Assembly: GCF_963675455.1 (NCBI RefSeq)
Contig: NZ_OY776217.1
Span: forward strand, 3,458,001-3,522,000
DNA: 64,000 nt
Source of the DNA: Emcibacter sp.
GTDB lineage: Bacteria; Pseudomonadota; Alphaproteobacteria; Sphingomonadales; Emcibacteraceae
Reading direction: 5' to 3'
In this document: piece by piece, positions 9,418-18,414 of the stretch
How positions within the stretch are numbered: position 1 is the first letter of the stretch
Layout of the letters: each line of letters starts with the position of its first letter
Position numbers and translations under genes: made by a program
Notes under the pieces: model-generated
Told to the model about the DNA's origin: nothing
The model's database searches: none
What the model saw: the letters and a program-made list of their open reading frames with translations, nothing else

Positions 9418-11298
9418 TCAGGGCCGGATTGCAGACCCGTTTGTCTCCTCCGTCAGCATGCTCTGCCTGAACATCGAAGCCTGCTTTTCCTGAACAACAC
9501 GGTACGCCGGGAAGATAACGCTGACAGTCGTTCCCATACCCCATTCGCTTTCGATTTCCAGCCGCCCCTGGTGCAGCTCGGCAAAGGCCCGGACCAGTGA
9601 CAAGCCAAGCCCTGTCCCCTGATGTTCCTTGGCATAGCTGTTATCGACCTGCTGGAAAGGTTTCAGGACTTCTGCAATCTTGTGCTTTTCGATCCCGATG
9701 CCATTGTCAGAAACAGACAGGACACAGTCTCCGTTTTTCCTCAGCCGGGCGGCCACAACCACTTCTCCGCCGCCCGGTGTAAATTTCACCGCATTGGACA
9801 GCAGATTGATCAGTATCTGGGTTATCATCCTGTCGTCAGCCCGGAGCAGCGGTATAGAGGACGGAATATGCTGGTGAACACTGATATTCTTCTTCCGGGC
9901 CTGGCTGGTGATCAGCTTGAGCGAATGCTCGGCCGCCTCTGTCAGGTCAACATTATGTTCCGCAAGCTCCATATGACCTGCCTCGACCTTTGCCAGATCT
10001 AGAATGTCGTTGATAATGTTCAACAGATGATGGCCGCTATCGCGAATATCGCCCGCATATTCCTTGAGTTTTTCTTCTTTATTAATCCCGATAAAATCAC
10101 TGGTCAGGATTTCGGAAAAGCCAATGATGGCATTCAGCGGCGTACGTAGTTCATGGCTCATATTGGCCAGAAATTCCGATTTGGCCCGGTTCGCTGATTC
10201 CGCCGTTCTTTTTGCCCTGGCAAGTTCTTCCAGAAGCTGGTTTCTTTCAATCTGATACTCCACGACCCGCCGCAGGCTTTGCGTCAGCTTGCCAAGTGAA
10301 TCATCGCTTGCCGGCGGGATCTCCACATTTGTGTTCCCCCGGACAATCATATTCAGGGCAACGGCAACAGACCTGATCCTGTCAACCACGCCGACACGAA
10401 GAATATAGTTGCCGATGATCCAGATGAAAATCGCCCCCAGGATAGCAAGCAGGATGCTATAGGAACGGATGTTGTTTTCCTGCAGCTCAACTATTTTATT
10501 GTCCACGAACACTCTCAGGTGAAGCTGGTCAGTGTGTGCTTCCCCCGAAATATCGAGATACATATCATGCGGAGAAATATAGTCGGACAGGCTCTTCCTC
10601 TCGGCATCGCTGTAATAGAGATCCTGATATATGGTCTGTCCCTGATCGTTCAGGACGTGAATATCCCCCTTGATGATTTTTGACATCCCGGCCACCGAGA
10701 TGAGAGGTGTTGTCACCGTGATCATCCTCAGGTCATCTCCCAGCGGTTTGTGATAAAAATGATAGGGCACCCCCTTCGCCGACCTGCCGTGAAAGTCGAG
10801 TGCGACATCAGGGTCAAGCCTGGCGACAATGTGCGGCATGTCACCGGTCTCTACTTCTCCCGCCACGAACTCATTAAGATCCCAGGCCCCGACCACTTCA
10901 TTTTGCCTGTTGTAAAAGCGTAGTGTCGCAAGATTGTGGTGCTGCGCGTCATCTGTAAACATCGACATGCGTTCCGCCAGCAATTTGTCCACTTCCTCCC
11001 GGCCGATCGTTTTATTTTTCGGTACCTCGAGCAGACCGCTTGCCGTCAGAAAATCGACAAATTTTGCCAGCTTACGTTCCCTGTTTTCATGCAGGCGATC
11101 CTGAATCATCACACGCAAAAGATATTCGGTCGTTTCCGTCGACCGGATGGCGATAAAATCAGAATAATTGCGGATGGAATAGAAATGGGTAAACAGGAAC
11201 ATTACCGCCATCATCAGCATCAGGATGAAAAACACGGTCCTGACCTTTAATCGCCGGAATAAGTTTTCTATTCCCTTTGATGGTTTTTGGACGTCCAT
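9418..11298 (-). CDS. Membrane-bound sensor histidine kinase (orphan)
   Basis: About 626 residues: a transmembrane helix near residues 23-40, a ~250-residue extracytoplasmic sensor region, and a second helix (SILLAILGAIFIWIIGNY). Then a HAMP-like linker, HisKA with MSHELRTPLNAIIGF (phospho-acceptor His) and HATPase_c with N box NLLSNAVKF, DNGIGI and GTGLGLSLV. It autophosphorylates and passes phosphate to a response regulator, but no receiver-domain gene is in the window. The ATG at 11298 is chosen over a TTG at 11334. The sensor region is not recognisable by eye; a Cache-type fold is plausible. Confidence 0.9.
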   Translation of the reverse strand: MDVQKPSKGIENLFRRLKVRTVFFILMLMMAVMFLFTHFYSIRNYSDFIAIRSTETTEYLLRVMIQDRLHENRERKLAKFVDFLTASGLLEVPKNKTIGREEVDKLLAERMSMFTDDAQHHNLATLRFYNRQNEVVGAWDLNEFVAGEVETGDMPHIVARLDPDVALDFHGRSAKGVPYHFYHKPLGDDLRMITVTTPLISVAGMSKIIKGDIHVLNDQGQTIYQDLYYSDAERKSLSDYISPHDMYLDISGEAHTDQLHLRVFVDNKIVELQENNIRSYSILLAILGAIFIWIIGNYILRVGVVDRIRSVAVALNMIVRGNTNVEIPPASDDSLGKLTQSLRRVVEYQIERNQLLEELARAKRTAESANRAKSEFLANMSHELRTPLNAIIGFSEILTSDFIGINKEEKLKEYAGDIRDSGHHLLNIINDILDLAKVEAGHMELAEHNVDLTEAAEHSLKLITSQARKKNISVHQHIPSSIPLLRADDRMITQILINLLSNAVKFTPGGGEVVVAARLRKNGDCVLSVSDNGIGIEKHKIAEVLKPFQQVDNSYAKEHQGTGLGLSLVRAFAELHQGRLEIESEWGMGTTVSVIFPAYRVVQEKQASMFRQSMLTEETNGSAIRP

Positions 11299-11514
11299 AC
11301 TCACATTCCAAACTGGACCCCAAGTTTTCGGCAAATTCCCAGAACCTGAATCGGCACACTATTCCCTGTAAACTGAGGAGATATTCTACTTTAGAATGTA
11401 ATTATATATCGATGATTTGATAACAACAGGTTAATAAAGGAGCTGCCAACGTCAAAAAAACGTCAATTCCAGCAAAATACAGGCAACTGCCGGTTCGATG
11501 AAAGGCAAAGCTGA

Positions 11515-12195
11515 TTATATGGCGAAGGAGATTTCCGGAACACTCGCCGGAACGGCAAGATTGCCAGCTGTCTGATAGGCGGAAATACCCGGATTGACTT
11601 GAGACGTACCCGGCTCCGCGCCCGACTTGGCAGGTCCGCCGTTGCTGGTCCCCTGCTCGGCCTGACCGGCATTGAGTTCTGCCTGCGCCTTGTTTTTGGC
11701 GGCGCGCGCCTGGGCCGCTACCTTCCGGTCCTGGGCAGAGGGTTCAGCCGGCGCCAGGGCAGCCGAGATAATCTGATCCATTTTTTCAATGGTTGCTGCC
11801 GGATCCCCTTCGACCGGAGCGGCATCAATGGGCACTTCTCCACCTACTGCGTAGCGTTTGCCGTCAGGTCCTTTTTGATATTCAAAGGATGCGGAGCCTG
11901 CATATTGGCCACCGGCGCTCTTGTGCGCCTGCTCATGGGCCCTGATTTCCCGGTCGACAGATTTCAACTCATCAACCCTGGCCTGCTCCTCTTCGCTCAG
12001 CGCCTGGCTTTCAACCGCTGATTTGCTGTCGGAGGGGGCAGGTTGGCGATGGGTTTCTACAGAAGGCGCGCCAGCCGGCCTGGAAGGCCCCTGGGAAGCT
12101 TCCACAGGTTCCGAAGGCGGGGCAGGACGAGGCGCTGCACTGACTGGCAGGGCCGGATAAGCTCCCGTGTGAACCGATGAAACTGCGCCGATCAT
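11515..12195 (-). CDS. SprA-related putative metalloprotease (CJM1_0395-like)
   Basis: A 226-residue protein with low-complexity Pro/Ala/Ser-rich ends and a conserved middle: LKSVDREIRAHEQAHKSAGG followed by a Tyr/Gly-rich stretch (KGPDGKRYAVGGEV). The HEQAH sequence looks like a zincin HEXXH, and members of this SprA-related family are called putative metalloproteases, without demonstrated activity as far as I know. No signal peptide is evident. Neighbours give no clear functional hint. Confidence 0.75.
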   Translation of the reverse strand: MIGAVSSVHTGAYPALPVSAAPRPAPPSEPVEASQGPSRPAGAPSVETHRQPAPSDSKSAVESQALSEEEQARVDELKSVDREIRAHEQAHKSAGGQYAGSASFEYQKGPDGKRYAVGGEVPIDAAPVEGDPAATIEKMDQIISAALAPAEPSAQDRKVAAQARAAKNKAQAELNAGQAEQGTSNGGPAKSGAEPGTSQVNPGISAYQTAGNLAVPASVPEISFAI

Positions 12196-12289
12196 AGAAT
12201 ACCTGTATATATTTTCTGACTGAGGCCAATGTTAGCACGAAATGGTCTACAAATAATTAACACACTTTAAATCCATCAAAATCAGCACC

Positions 12290-12808
12290 TTAACCCCCTG
12301 GCGGCGGTGGCGGCATATCATCCGAATGCGGCCCTCTGCCCCAGTGCGGCCTGTCATGACCTCTTTCCGAGAGACGGCGGCGGGCTTCTTCAAGCAGATG
12401 CCGCCTTTTTTCAAGGGGAAGATTTATGATCCCCTGTATCAGCCCCTCCTGGAAGCGGCTGATCCCCTGCAGATGCAATTCTCTTTCCCGGCGCAGAAGA
12501 TCCTCCAGCTTTTCCCGGTCGATTTCATCTACCCCGAGCAGCTCCAACACCTCGCTGTTGATCTGCGCAAGCTGCTGCCTTACTTCCTGAAACTCCTCAC
12601 GCTGGTCACGGATATTCTCGAAAATTTCCCGTCGTTGCTCCCTCGGCAGACTTCTCGCCAGAAACGCCAGGCCGGATTTTTCAAATCCACGTCGGTCCGG
12701 CCGATCGAAACGTTCCCGGGCGACGATAAATCCGGCCATAAAAACATTCACGATAATGGACACAAACAGAAGGATATGAACCCATTTGTTGCTCAATATC
12801 TTTCTCAT
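12290..12808 (-). CDS. Periplasmic CpxP/CnrX-like metal sensor
   Basis: A 172-residue protein with an N-terminal membrane anchor (residues about 9-29) and a long, charged, helical periplasmic domain rich in Arg/Glu/Gln heptads (SLPREQRREIF; EEFQEVRQQLAQIN; LPLEKRRHLLEEARRR). This is typical of the Spy/CpxP/CnrX heavy-metal-resistance fold. The tail is His-, Asp- and Pro-rich. Its ATG shares one base with the upstream stop (TGATG). As last gene of a sigma/anti-sigma operon it is probably the sensing component. The signal (metal or misfolded protein) is not shown. Confidence 0.75.
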   Translation of the reverse strand: MRKILSNKWVHILLFVSIIVNVFMAGFIVARERFDRPDRRGFEKSGLAFLARSLPREQRREIFENIRDQREEFQEVRQQLAQINSEVLELLGVDEIDREKLEDLLRRERELHLQGISRFQEGLIQGIINLPLEKRRHLLEEARRRLSERGHDRPHWGRGPHSDDMPPPPPGG

Positions 12809-13134
12809 CAGCTGTTGTCCTCCTGCTCGAAAATCTCGTTACTTAATACCAGATAGTCATTTACCGCCAGGTCATACGCCGCCTCATCACCGGCGTTATC
12901 CACCGGCAACCCCAGATATATTCCTGCGGCACAGGCGAACGCCAGCCCAGCCAGACGCGGCATGACATATCGCCAGAACTCCATTTCCCGAATGGCCCGG
13001 AAAAGCGATACCGGTGCCTGCTCCACCTGGTGCGGCGCCGACAGAAGCCTGTCCATCAGTTCCCGTGACGGCTCCGGTGTGCTGTATCGACCGTAAAGGG
13101 CCAGTTCGTCATTCAGTTTTTTTTCGTCCATCAT
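12808..13134 (-). CDS. Putative membrane anti-sigma factor
   Basis: A 108-residue protein with a charged cytosolic N-terminus (DEKKLNDELALYGRY), one transmembrane helix (about residues 60-77, AGLAFACAAGIYLGL) and a short acidic outer tail. No zinc anti-sigma motif is seen. Identification rests on position: it overlaps the sigma gene by four bases upstream and the sensor gene downstream, as in CnrYXH-like cassettes. The membrane topology fits. Confidence 0.55.
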   Translation of the reverse strand: MMDEKKLNDELALYGRYSTPEPSRELMDRLLSAPHQVEQAPVSLFRAIREMEFWRYVMPRLAGLAFACAAGIYLGLPVDNAGDEAAYDLAVNDYLVLSNEIFEQEDNS

Positions 13135-13730
13135 CCTGTCTCCTCGAGGAGCTGATTTTTATCCCTCGATAAAATCTCCGCCAGTTTCTTTCGCCCTCTG
13201 ACCAATAGCGCTTCCAGGGCGTTGACAGAAACATCCATGATCTCTGCTGCCTCCCTGTTCGACTTTCCCTGCAGATAACAAAGCACCACAGCCGCTTTTT
13301 GTCGTTCCGGCAGCTGGCGGAGCGCTTCTGCCACCCTGGCAGCGCGCTGTTTTTCCTCCAGCACACCATCCGCCCCGTTTTCGTCGCTTTGCACGTCTGC
13401 AGCCTCATCCAGGTTCACAGCCGGTTTGCGTTTGCGTTTTACATCCAGACAGAGGTTCATCACAACCCGGTAAAACCAGGTGGTAAACTTTGTGTTGCGG
13501 CCCGGATCCCAGTTCACCGCATGTTTCCAGACCCGGACAAAGGCCTCCTGCATCACATCTTCCGCTTCGTGACTGTTGCCGAGCAGCCGCGTGGCAAAAG
13601 CCAGGTTCATCCTCAGATGCCGGTCCATCAGCATGCCATAGGCCGTACGGTCACCGTCACCGATCCTTAAGATCAGGTCCTCATCCTTTATTTCCGGCGC
13701 CTGCCGTGCATGTTCATTCTGTGTGACCAT
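13131..13730 (-). CDS. ECF sigma-70 family RNA polymerase sigma factor
   Basis: A 199-residue ECF sigma factor. Region 2 (DVMQEAFVRVWKHAVNW, then TTWFYRVVMNLCLD) recognises the -10 element. Region 4 (LPERQKAAVVLCYLQGKS, then EAAEIMDVSVNALEALL) recognises the -35. It leads an operon with an overlapping membrane anti-sigma candidate and a periplasmic sensor, suggesting release of the factor in response to an envelope or metal signal. A 7-base inverted repeat lies just upstream. Confidence 0.92.
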   Translation of the reverse strand: MVTQNEHARQAPEIKDEDLILRIGDGDRTAYGMLMDRHLRMNLAFATRLLGNSHEAEDVMQEAFVRVWKHAVNWDPGRNTKFTTWFYRVVMNLCLDVKRKRKPAVNLDEAADVQSDENGADGVLEEKQRAARVAEALRQLPERQKAAVVLCYLQGKSNREAAEIMDVSVNALEALLVRGRKKLAEILSRDKNQLLEETG

Positions 13731-13747
13731 AGGGTCTTATACCACTC

Positions 13748-13772
13748 CGGACGTCAGAAGATAATACGTCCG
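13748..13772. promoter_or_regulatory. Inverted repeat upstream of ECF sigma gene
   Basis: CGGACGT (13748-13754) and ACGTCCG (13766-13772) are perfect reverse complements separated by 11 bases, 18-42 bases before the sigma start codon. A candidate operator or 5' hairpin of the stress operon; which protein binds is unknown. Confidence 0.4.
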
Positions 13773-13793
13773 TCAGCGGAAAAACCTTCACAT

Positions 13794-13826
13794 ACAAAAA
13801 AACGCCGGCAAAGACCGGCGTTTTTC
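13794..13826. terminator. Bidirectional rho-independent terminator
   Basis: The stem AACGCCGG (13801-13808) / CCGGCGTT (13815-13822) has a 6-base loop, with an A-run on the left and a T-run on the right. It ends the minus-strand korA-korB operon. Confidence 0.85.
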
Positions 13827-13847
13827 GTTACATAAGGAACAAGTATC

Positions 13848-14864
13848 CTATTCAACCATCCAGGTGCGCCCCTTGCGCAGCAACGCATTGAGGGAAGGCT
13901 TCGGATTTGCCGCCATGGCGGCATTTACCTGGTTATGAACGGCTGTTTCATAACTTTCGGCCGGATTGCAGTAGATCACCCCGACAACCACCGGCACATC
14001 GGGACCATGCAGATCAACCAGCATACGTGCCAGATTAAGATTGGTTTCGTCATGCACCAAGATATCGTCTTCGGTGATCCCGTTTTCCCCGATGGTCACC
14101 ACCTCAAGAGCGAAGGTTTTGGTATTCAGGATCACACCTTTGTTTTTTTCCTTGCCGAAGATCAGCTTTTCGCCATGAACGGCATGCAGCTGACGGTCGG
14201 CCGCGACCTTCTTGTCGGTAAAATGATCGAACGTCTTGTCGTTATAAACGATACAATTCTGGTAGAGCTCGACAAAGGAGGCGCCTTTGTGCTCCTTCGC
14301 CCGGGCCAGAATACCGGGCAGGCTCTTCAGATCCGTATCGATGCCACGGGCGATGAAACGGGCCCCCGCACCAAGCGCAAAATGGCAGGGCACCAGCGGA
14401 GAATCCACCGATCCATACGGAGTTGACGGAGTATGTGTCCCGACTTTGGAAGTCGGAGAATATTGTCCCTTGGTCAGACCGTATATTTCGTTGTTAAACA
14501 GCAGGATCTGCACATCCAGGTTACGCCGGATCACATGCATGGTGTGGTTACCGCCGATGCTGAGACCATCGCCGTCGCCGGTGACCAGCCAGACATCAAG
14601 ATCGGGATTGGTCAGCTTGACGCCGGTGGCAAAGGCCGGCGCGCGCCCGTGAATGGTATGAAAACCATAGGTTTCCATGTAATAGGGAAAGCGTGAGGAA
14701 CAGCCGATTCCCGAGACAAACACTGTATTGTGCGGTGTGGCGCCGATATTTGCCAGAGCCGACTGAACACCTTTCAGAATGGCATAGTCGCCGCAACCAG
14801 GACACCAGCGCACTTCCTGATCGGTGGCGAAATCCTTGGCAGTAAGTTTTACCTGTTCCGTCAT
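13848..14864 (-). CDS. korB: 2-oxoacid:ferredoxin oxidoreductase, beta subunit
   Basis: A 338-residue thiamine-diphosphate subunit of a CoA-dependent 2-oxoacid (probably 2-oxoglutarate) oxidoreductase. Cysteines that can hold the [4Fe-4S] cluster are in WCPGCGDY and GIGCSSR. The ThDP/Mg motif is GDGDGLSIGGNH. The ATG overlaps the korA stop by four bases (ATGA) with GGGAG upstream. With korA it forms the two-subunit enzyme that yields acyl-CoA and reduced ferredoxin. Substrate assignment is by family resemblance only. Confidence 0.9.
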   Translation of the reverse strand: MTEQVKLTAKDFATDQEVRWCPGCGDYAILKGVQSALANIGATPHNTVFVSGIGCSSRFPYYMETYGFHTIHGRAPAFATGVKLTNPDLDVWLVTGDGDGLSIGGNHTMHVIRRNLDVQILLFNNEIYGLTKGQYSPTSKVGTHTPSTPYGSVDSPLVPCHFALGAGARFIARGIDTDLKSLPGILARAKEHKGASFVELYQNCIVYNDKTFDHFTDKKVAADRQLHAVHGEKLIFGKEKNKGVILNTKTFALEVVTIGENGITEDDILVHDETNLNLARMLVDLHGPDVPVVVGVIYCNPAESYETAVHNQVNAAMAANPKPSLNALLRKGRTWMVE

Positions 14865-16735
14865 TTTTTCACTCCCAGGCTGGTATGAATGGCCTCTTCA
14901 ATTTCGGCAATCTTGAACGGCTGGCCTGTTACCTTGGACAACAGTGTGGTCTCCAGCAGATACTGACTTCTCAGCAGTGTATTCAACTGGCCTACATTTA
15001 TTTCAGCCACAATCACATTGTCATAGGATTTCAACAGGTCATCCAGGTTGCGCGGCAGCGGCCAGATATTGCGGATATGAATATGCGACACATCATATCC
15101 TTCCGACCGGGCTTTCCTGACAGCCTGGTGAATGGCGCCCCGGGTTGACCCCCAGCCGACCACAGCCAGTTTACCGCCTTTTTCACCGGTGGTAACTTCC
15201 TGTTCGGCAACGTCATTGGCAATGCCGGCGATCTTCAGGCGCCGGGTGTCAGTCATTTTCTGATGGTTTTCCGGATCATAGGAGATATGACCGCTGTCAT
15301 AGCTCTTTTCGATCCCGCCGATGCGGTGCATCAGCCCCTCGGTGCCCGGTTTGGCCCAGACACGGGCCAGTGTTTCCGGATCGCGCAGGAACGGATGGAA
15401 ACCCTCTTTTTCCGTATGGAATTTCACCGGGAACGGCTCGAGTTTATCCACATCCGGTATTTTCCAGGGCTCCGACGCGTTGGCGATATAGCCATCAGAC
15501 AGCACCATCACCGGAGTCATATATTTTGTCGCCAGGCGCACGGCCTCGACACCGACCTCGAAACAGTCGGCCGAGCTTGATGTGGCCAGCACCACAAGCG
15601 GCGCATCACCGTTGCGGCCCCATACAGCCTGGAACAGGTCCGACTGTTCTGTTTTGGTCGGCAGGCCGGTTGACGGACCCGCCCGCTGAATATCCACGAT
15701 CACCAGCGGCAGCTCGGTGCTGATGGCCAGGCCGATGGCCTCGGTTTTCAGGGCGATGCCCGGACCCGAACTGGAAGTCACACCCAGACCGCCGGCAAAG
15801 GATGCTCCGATGGCGCCACAAACCGCGGCGATCTCATCTTCCGCCTGGAATGTCACGACGCCAAAATCCTTGAGCCCGGACAGGGTATGCAGCAGCGGCG
15901 ACGCCGGCGTAATGGGATAGGATCCCAGCACAAGTTTCAGATCGGCAAGCTGTGATCCGGCCAGCAACCCCCAGGACAGGGCCTGGTTGCCGTTTACCGT
16001 GCGATATTCGCCGGGTTCTTCCTGGTATTTGCCGACATGATACTGACGGATATTGCCGGAGATTTCGATGGTCTCGCCATAGGCATGACCGGCATTGATG
16101 GCCGCGATATTAGCTTCGGCCAGTTCCGGTTTTTTGGCAAATTTTTCAGTCAGCCAGTCAATGATGGGCTGGCGTTTACGCCCGAACATCCACAGCACAA
16201 GGCCCAGCGTCCACATATTTTTACAACGCAGCGCATCCTTGTTGCCGAGGCCGAATTCCTTCACCGCCTCCAGGGTCATCTTGCTGATGTCTATTTTCTC
16301 AACCCGGTAGGCCGCCAGGGAACCATCCTCCAGCGGATTGCCGTCATAGCCGGCCTTGCTGAGGTTTTTGGCACTAAAAGCGGACTCGTCCACCAGGATC
16401 AGTCCACCCTGTTTCAGTCCGGCGATATTGACTTTCAGGGCAGCCGGGTTCATGGCCACGAGTACATCCGGCGCATCACCGGCAGTGGAAACCTCCACGG
16501 ATCCGAAATTGATCTGGAAGGCCGAGACCCCGAAAGTGGTGCCGACGGGGGCGCGGATTTCTGCCGGAAAATCAGGGAATGTGGAAAGATCGCTGCCCTC
16601 GAGGGCCGTTGCCACCGAAAACTGTGTCCCCGTCAACTGCATTCCATCCCCGGAATCGCCTGCAAACCGAACGACTACGGATTCCATTTCTTCAAGGGTA
16701 TTGCCCCCAACAGCAGCAGTAGCTTGCCCGTCCAT
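14861..16735 (-). CDS. korA: 2-oxoacid:acceptor oxidoreductase, alpha subunit (gamma-alpha fusion)
   Basis: About 624 residues: an N-terminal gamma (POR catalytic) domain (VVRFAGDSGDGMQ, residues about 20-200) fused to the pyruvate/ketoisovalerate oxidoreductase alpha domain (GSYPITPASPLLH, then FQAEDEIAAV) and a C-terminal transketolase-like domain. The fused form is the one seen in oxygen-tolerant two-subunit enzymes. ATG 16735 is chosen because AAGGAC precedes it; a TTG-initiated extension to 16801 would run through an inverted repeat. The terminator beyond korB closes the operon. Confidence 0.9.
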   Translation of the reverse strand: MDGQATAAVGGNTLEEMESVVVRFAGDSGDGMQLTGTQFSVATALEGSDLSTFPDFPAEIRAPVGTTFGVSAFQINFGSVEVSTAGDAPDVLVAMNPAALKVNIAGLKQGGLILVDESAFSAKNLSKAGYDGNPLEDGSLAAYRVEKIDISKMTLEAVKEFGLGNKDALRCKNMWTLGLVLWMFGRKRQPIIDWLTEKFAKKPELAEANIAAINAGHAYGETIEISGNIRQYHVGKYQEEPGEYRTVNGNQALSWGLLAGSQLADLKLVLGSYPITPASPLLHTLSGLKDFGVVTFQAEDEIAAVCGAIGASFAGGLGVTSSSGPGIALKTEAIGLAISTELPLVIVDIQRAGPSTGLPTKTEQSDLFQAVWGRNGDAPLVVLATSSSADCFEVGVEAVRLATKYMTPVMVLSDGYIANASEPWKIPDVDKLEPFPVKFHTEKEGFHPFLRDPETLARVWAKPGTEGLMHRIGGIEKSYDSGHISYDPENHQKMTDTRRLKIAGIANDVAEQEVTTGEKGGKLAVVGWGSTRGAIHQAVRKARSEGYDVSHIHIRNIWPLPRNLDDLLKSYDNVIVAEINVGQLNTLLRSQYLLETTLLSKVTGQPFKIAEIEEAIHTSLGVKK

Positions 16736-17038
16736 CTTTAAGTCCTTATTCTTCAGTCTCCCGATCAGGGAATAGTCAATAGCTCCCTGATATATGGGCA
16801 AACGGTCCGGAAAGCAATATAACTGACATCATACCACGCCGGGATTTTTCTTCATATTGCTCATTAAAGCACGAAAACAATTTTTTCAAGATTTAATGTA
16901 AAATATTTTAATATACATTTTTTTTGTGTTTATTCTATCCCAAAGCCCCTTTACCGCACCTTTCCCAGAACACCATCCGCCCGGCACCCGGATCAATTTA
17001 TCTGTTTCATTCCCCGCATTTTTATCTAAGATGCCGGC
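16736..17038. promoter_or_regulatory. korA / MATE divergent intergenic region with inverted repeat
   Basis: This 303-base gap holds no gene. A perfect 8-base inverted repeat ATCAGGGA (16764-16771) / TCCCTGAT (16784-16791) with a 12-base loop lies 29-56 bases upstream of the korA ATG. It may be an operator or a leader hairpin. The stretch 16870-16930 is very AT-rich and probably holds the promoters, but I could not fix a convincing -35/-10 pair. Confidence 0.45.
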
Positions 17039-18400
17039 ATGACAAACCAAACCGCAGCCCGACCCCGGTCACTGACGAGAGAGATGTGGGCGATCGCCGT
17101 GCCGTCCATCCTGGCCAACCTGTCCATCCCCCTGCTGGGACTGGCAGACAGCTTTATCATGGGTCATCTGGAAGGCCCCGAATATCTGGCGGCCCTGGCC
17201 CTGGGTACGATGATATTCGGCATCCTCTATAACGGCTTTAATTTCCTGCGTATGGCGACGACCGGTTTTGCCGCCCAGGCTTACGGACGGGATGATGCCG
17301 GTGACAGCAGTGTCGTTTTAATTCGCGCGACCTTTCTCTCTCTTGTGATCGGAAGCCTGCTGATCCTTGCCAGTCCCCTGATTACTGCCCTGTCATTCCA
17401 ACTGACCTCAGCGGAGGCCCATGTCGAGCGTCTGGCTGACGGCTATTTCAACCTGCGCATTTACGGCGCCCCTTTCGCCCTGTTCAACTTCGTCGCTGTT
17501 GGCTGGCTTCTGGGTATGCATCGAGCCACAGATGCCCTGATCGTTCAGGTCTTTATGAATGTGACCAACATCGGCCTGAATTTTTATCTGGTGTATGTGC
17601 AAGGCATGGATGTGGACGGTGTCGGCCTGGGCACGGTACTGGCTGAATTTTCTGCAGCGATTCTGTCTTTCACGCTTATCTATCGACACTACCGGCGTCA
17701 TTTCAAGACATCCCTCTTTAACAGGGCGGCCCTCTCGGAGGTGTTTAAAAGCGACGGAATTACCAGACTTTTCAAGCTCAATCTTGATATCTTCATCCGC
17801 ACCCTGTGCCTGATGGGCGCCATGGCCAGCTTTACCATCCTCGGCTCCCGATACGGCAGCGCCGTTCTTGCCGCCAATGCCATTCTGATGAACCTGCAGA
17901 TGCTGACATCTTACGGCCTTGACGGCTTTGCCCAGGCGGCGGAAATCCTGGTCGGACGGGAAACCGGTCGCAAAGACCCCGGCGCCCTGCGCCGCGCCGC
18001 CCTGGTTTCCGGCAAGTTCGCGCTTTATGCTGCGCTGGCCTATACCCTATTCTATGCTATAGTGGGACAGAATATTATTTCCCTGCTGACGGACATCGAC
18101 GCCATCCGGCTCGAGGCCGGGCATTATCTGATCTGGCTGATTGTGCTGCCCCTGCTGTCGATCTGGAGCTTTTTGTTTGACGGCGTATTTATTGGCGCCA
18201 CCGCCGGATCTTACATGCGGAACGGCATGGTCCTGTCGGTCGGCTTTTATGCCCTGTGCCTGTGGGTCACATTGCCCCTGTGGGAAAACCACGGCCTGTG
18301 GTTCAGCTATGCCGCTTTCCTGATCATGCGGGCCCTCACCCTCGCCCGGCACTATCCTGAAATTGAAAAAGCCGCCACAACGGGCGACTTGTCCAGATAG
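17039..18400 (+). CDS. MATE family efflux transporter
   Basis: A 453-residue inner-membrane protein with about 12 hydrophobic helices in two MatE repeats (IAVPSILANLSIPLLGLAD; later FTILGSRYGSAVLAANAI). These antiporters use Na+ or H+ to export organic cations; it resembles the DinF-like branch. The ATG immediately follows an AT-rich region. The gene ends 14 bases before the convergent ArsC-like gene. Confidence 0.92.
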   Translation: MTNQTAARPRSLTREMWAIAVPSILANLSIPLLGLADSFIMGHLEGPEYLAALALGTMIFGILYNGFNFLRMATTGFAAQAYGRDDAGDSSVVLIRATFLSLVIGSLLILASPLITALSFQLTSAEAHVERLADGYFNLRIYGAPFALFNFVAVGWLLGMHRATDALIVQVFMNVTNIGLNFYLVYVQGMDVDGVGLGTVLAEFSAAILSFTLIYRHYRRHFKTSLFNRAALSEVFKSDGITRLFKLNLDIFIRTLCLMGAMASFTILGSRYGSAVLAANAILMNLQMLTSYGLDGFAQAAEILVGRETGRKDPGALRRAALVSGKFALYAALAYTLFYAIVGQNIISLLTDIDAIRLEAGHYLIWLIVLPLLSIWSFLFDGVFIGATAGSYMRNGMVLSVGFYALCLWVTLPLWENHGLWFSYAAFLIMRALTLARHYPEIEKAATTGDLSR

Positions 18401-18414
18401 GCTGACGCTAAAAA

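Noticed and set aside
16736..16801. Upstream TTG-initiated extension of korA
   Set aside because: No ribosome-binding site, it crosses an inverted repeat, and the ATG at 16735 has AAGGAC at proper distance.
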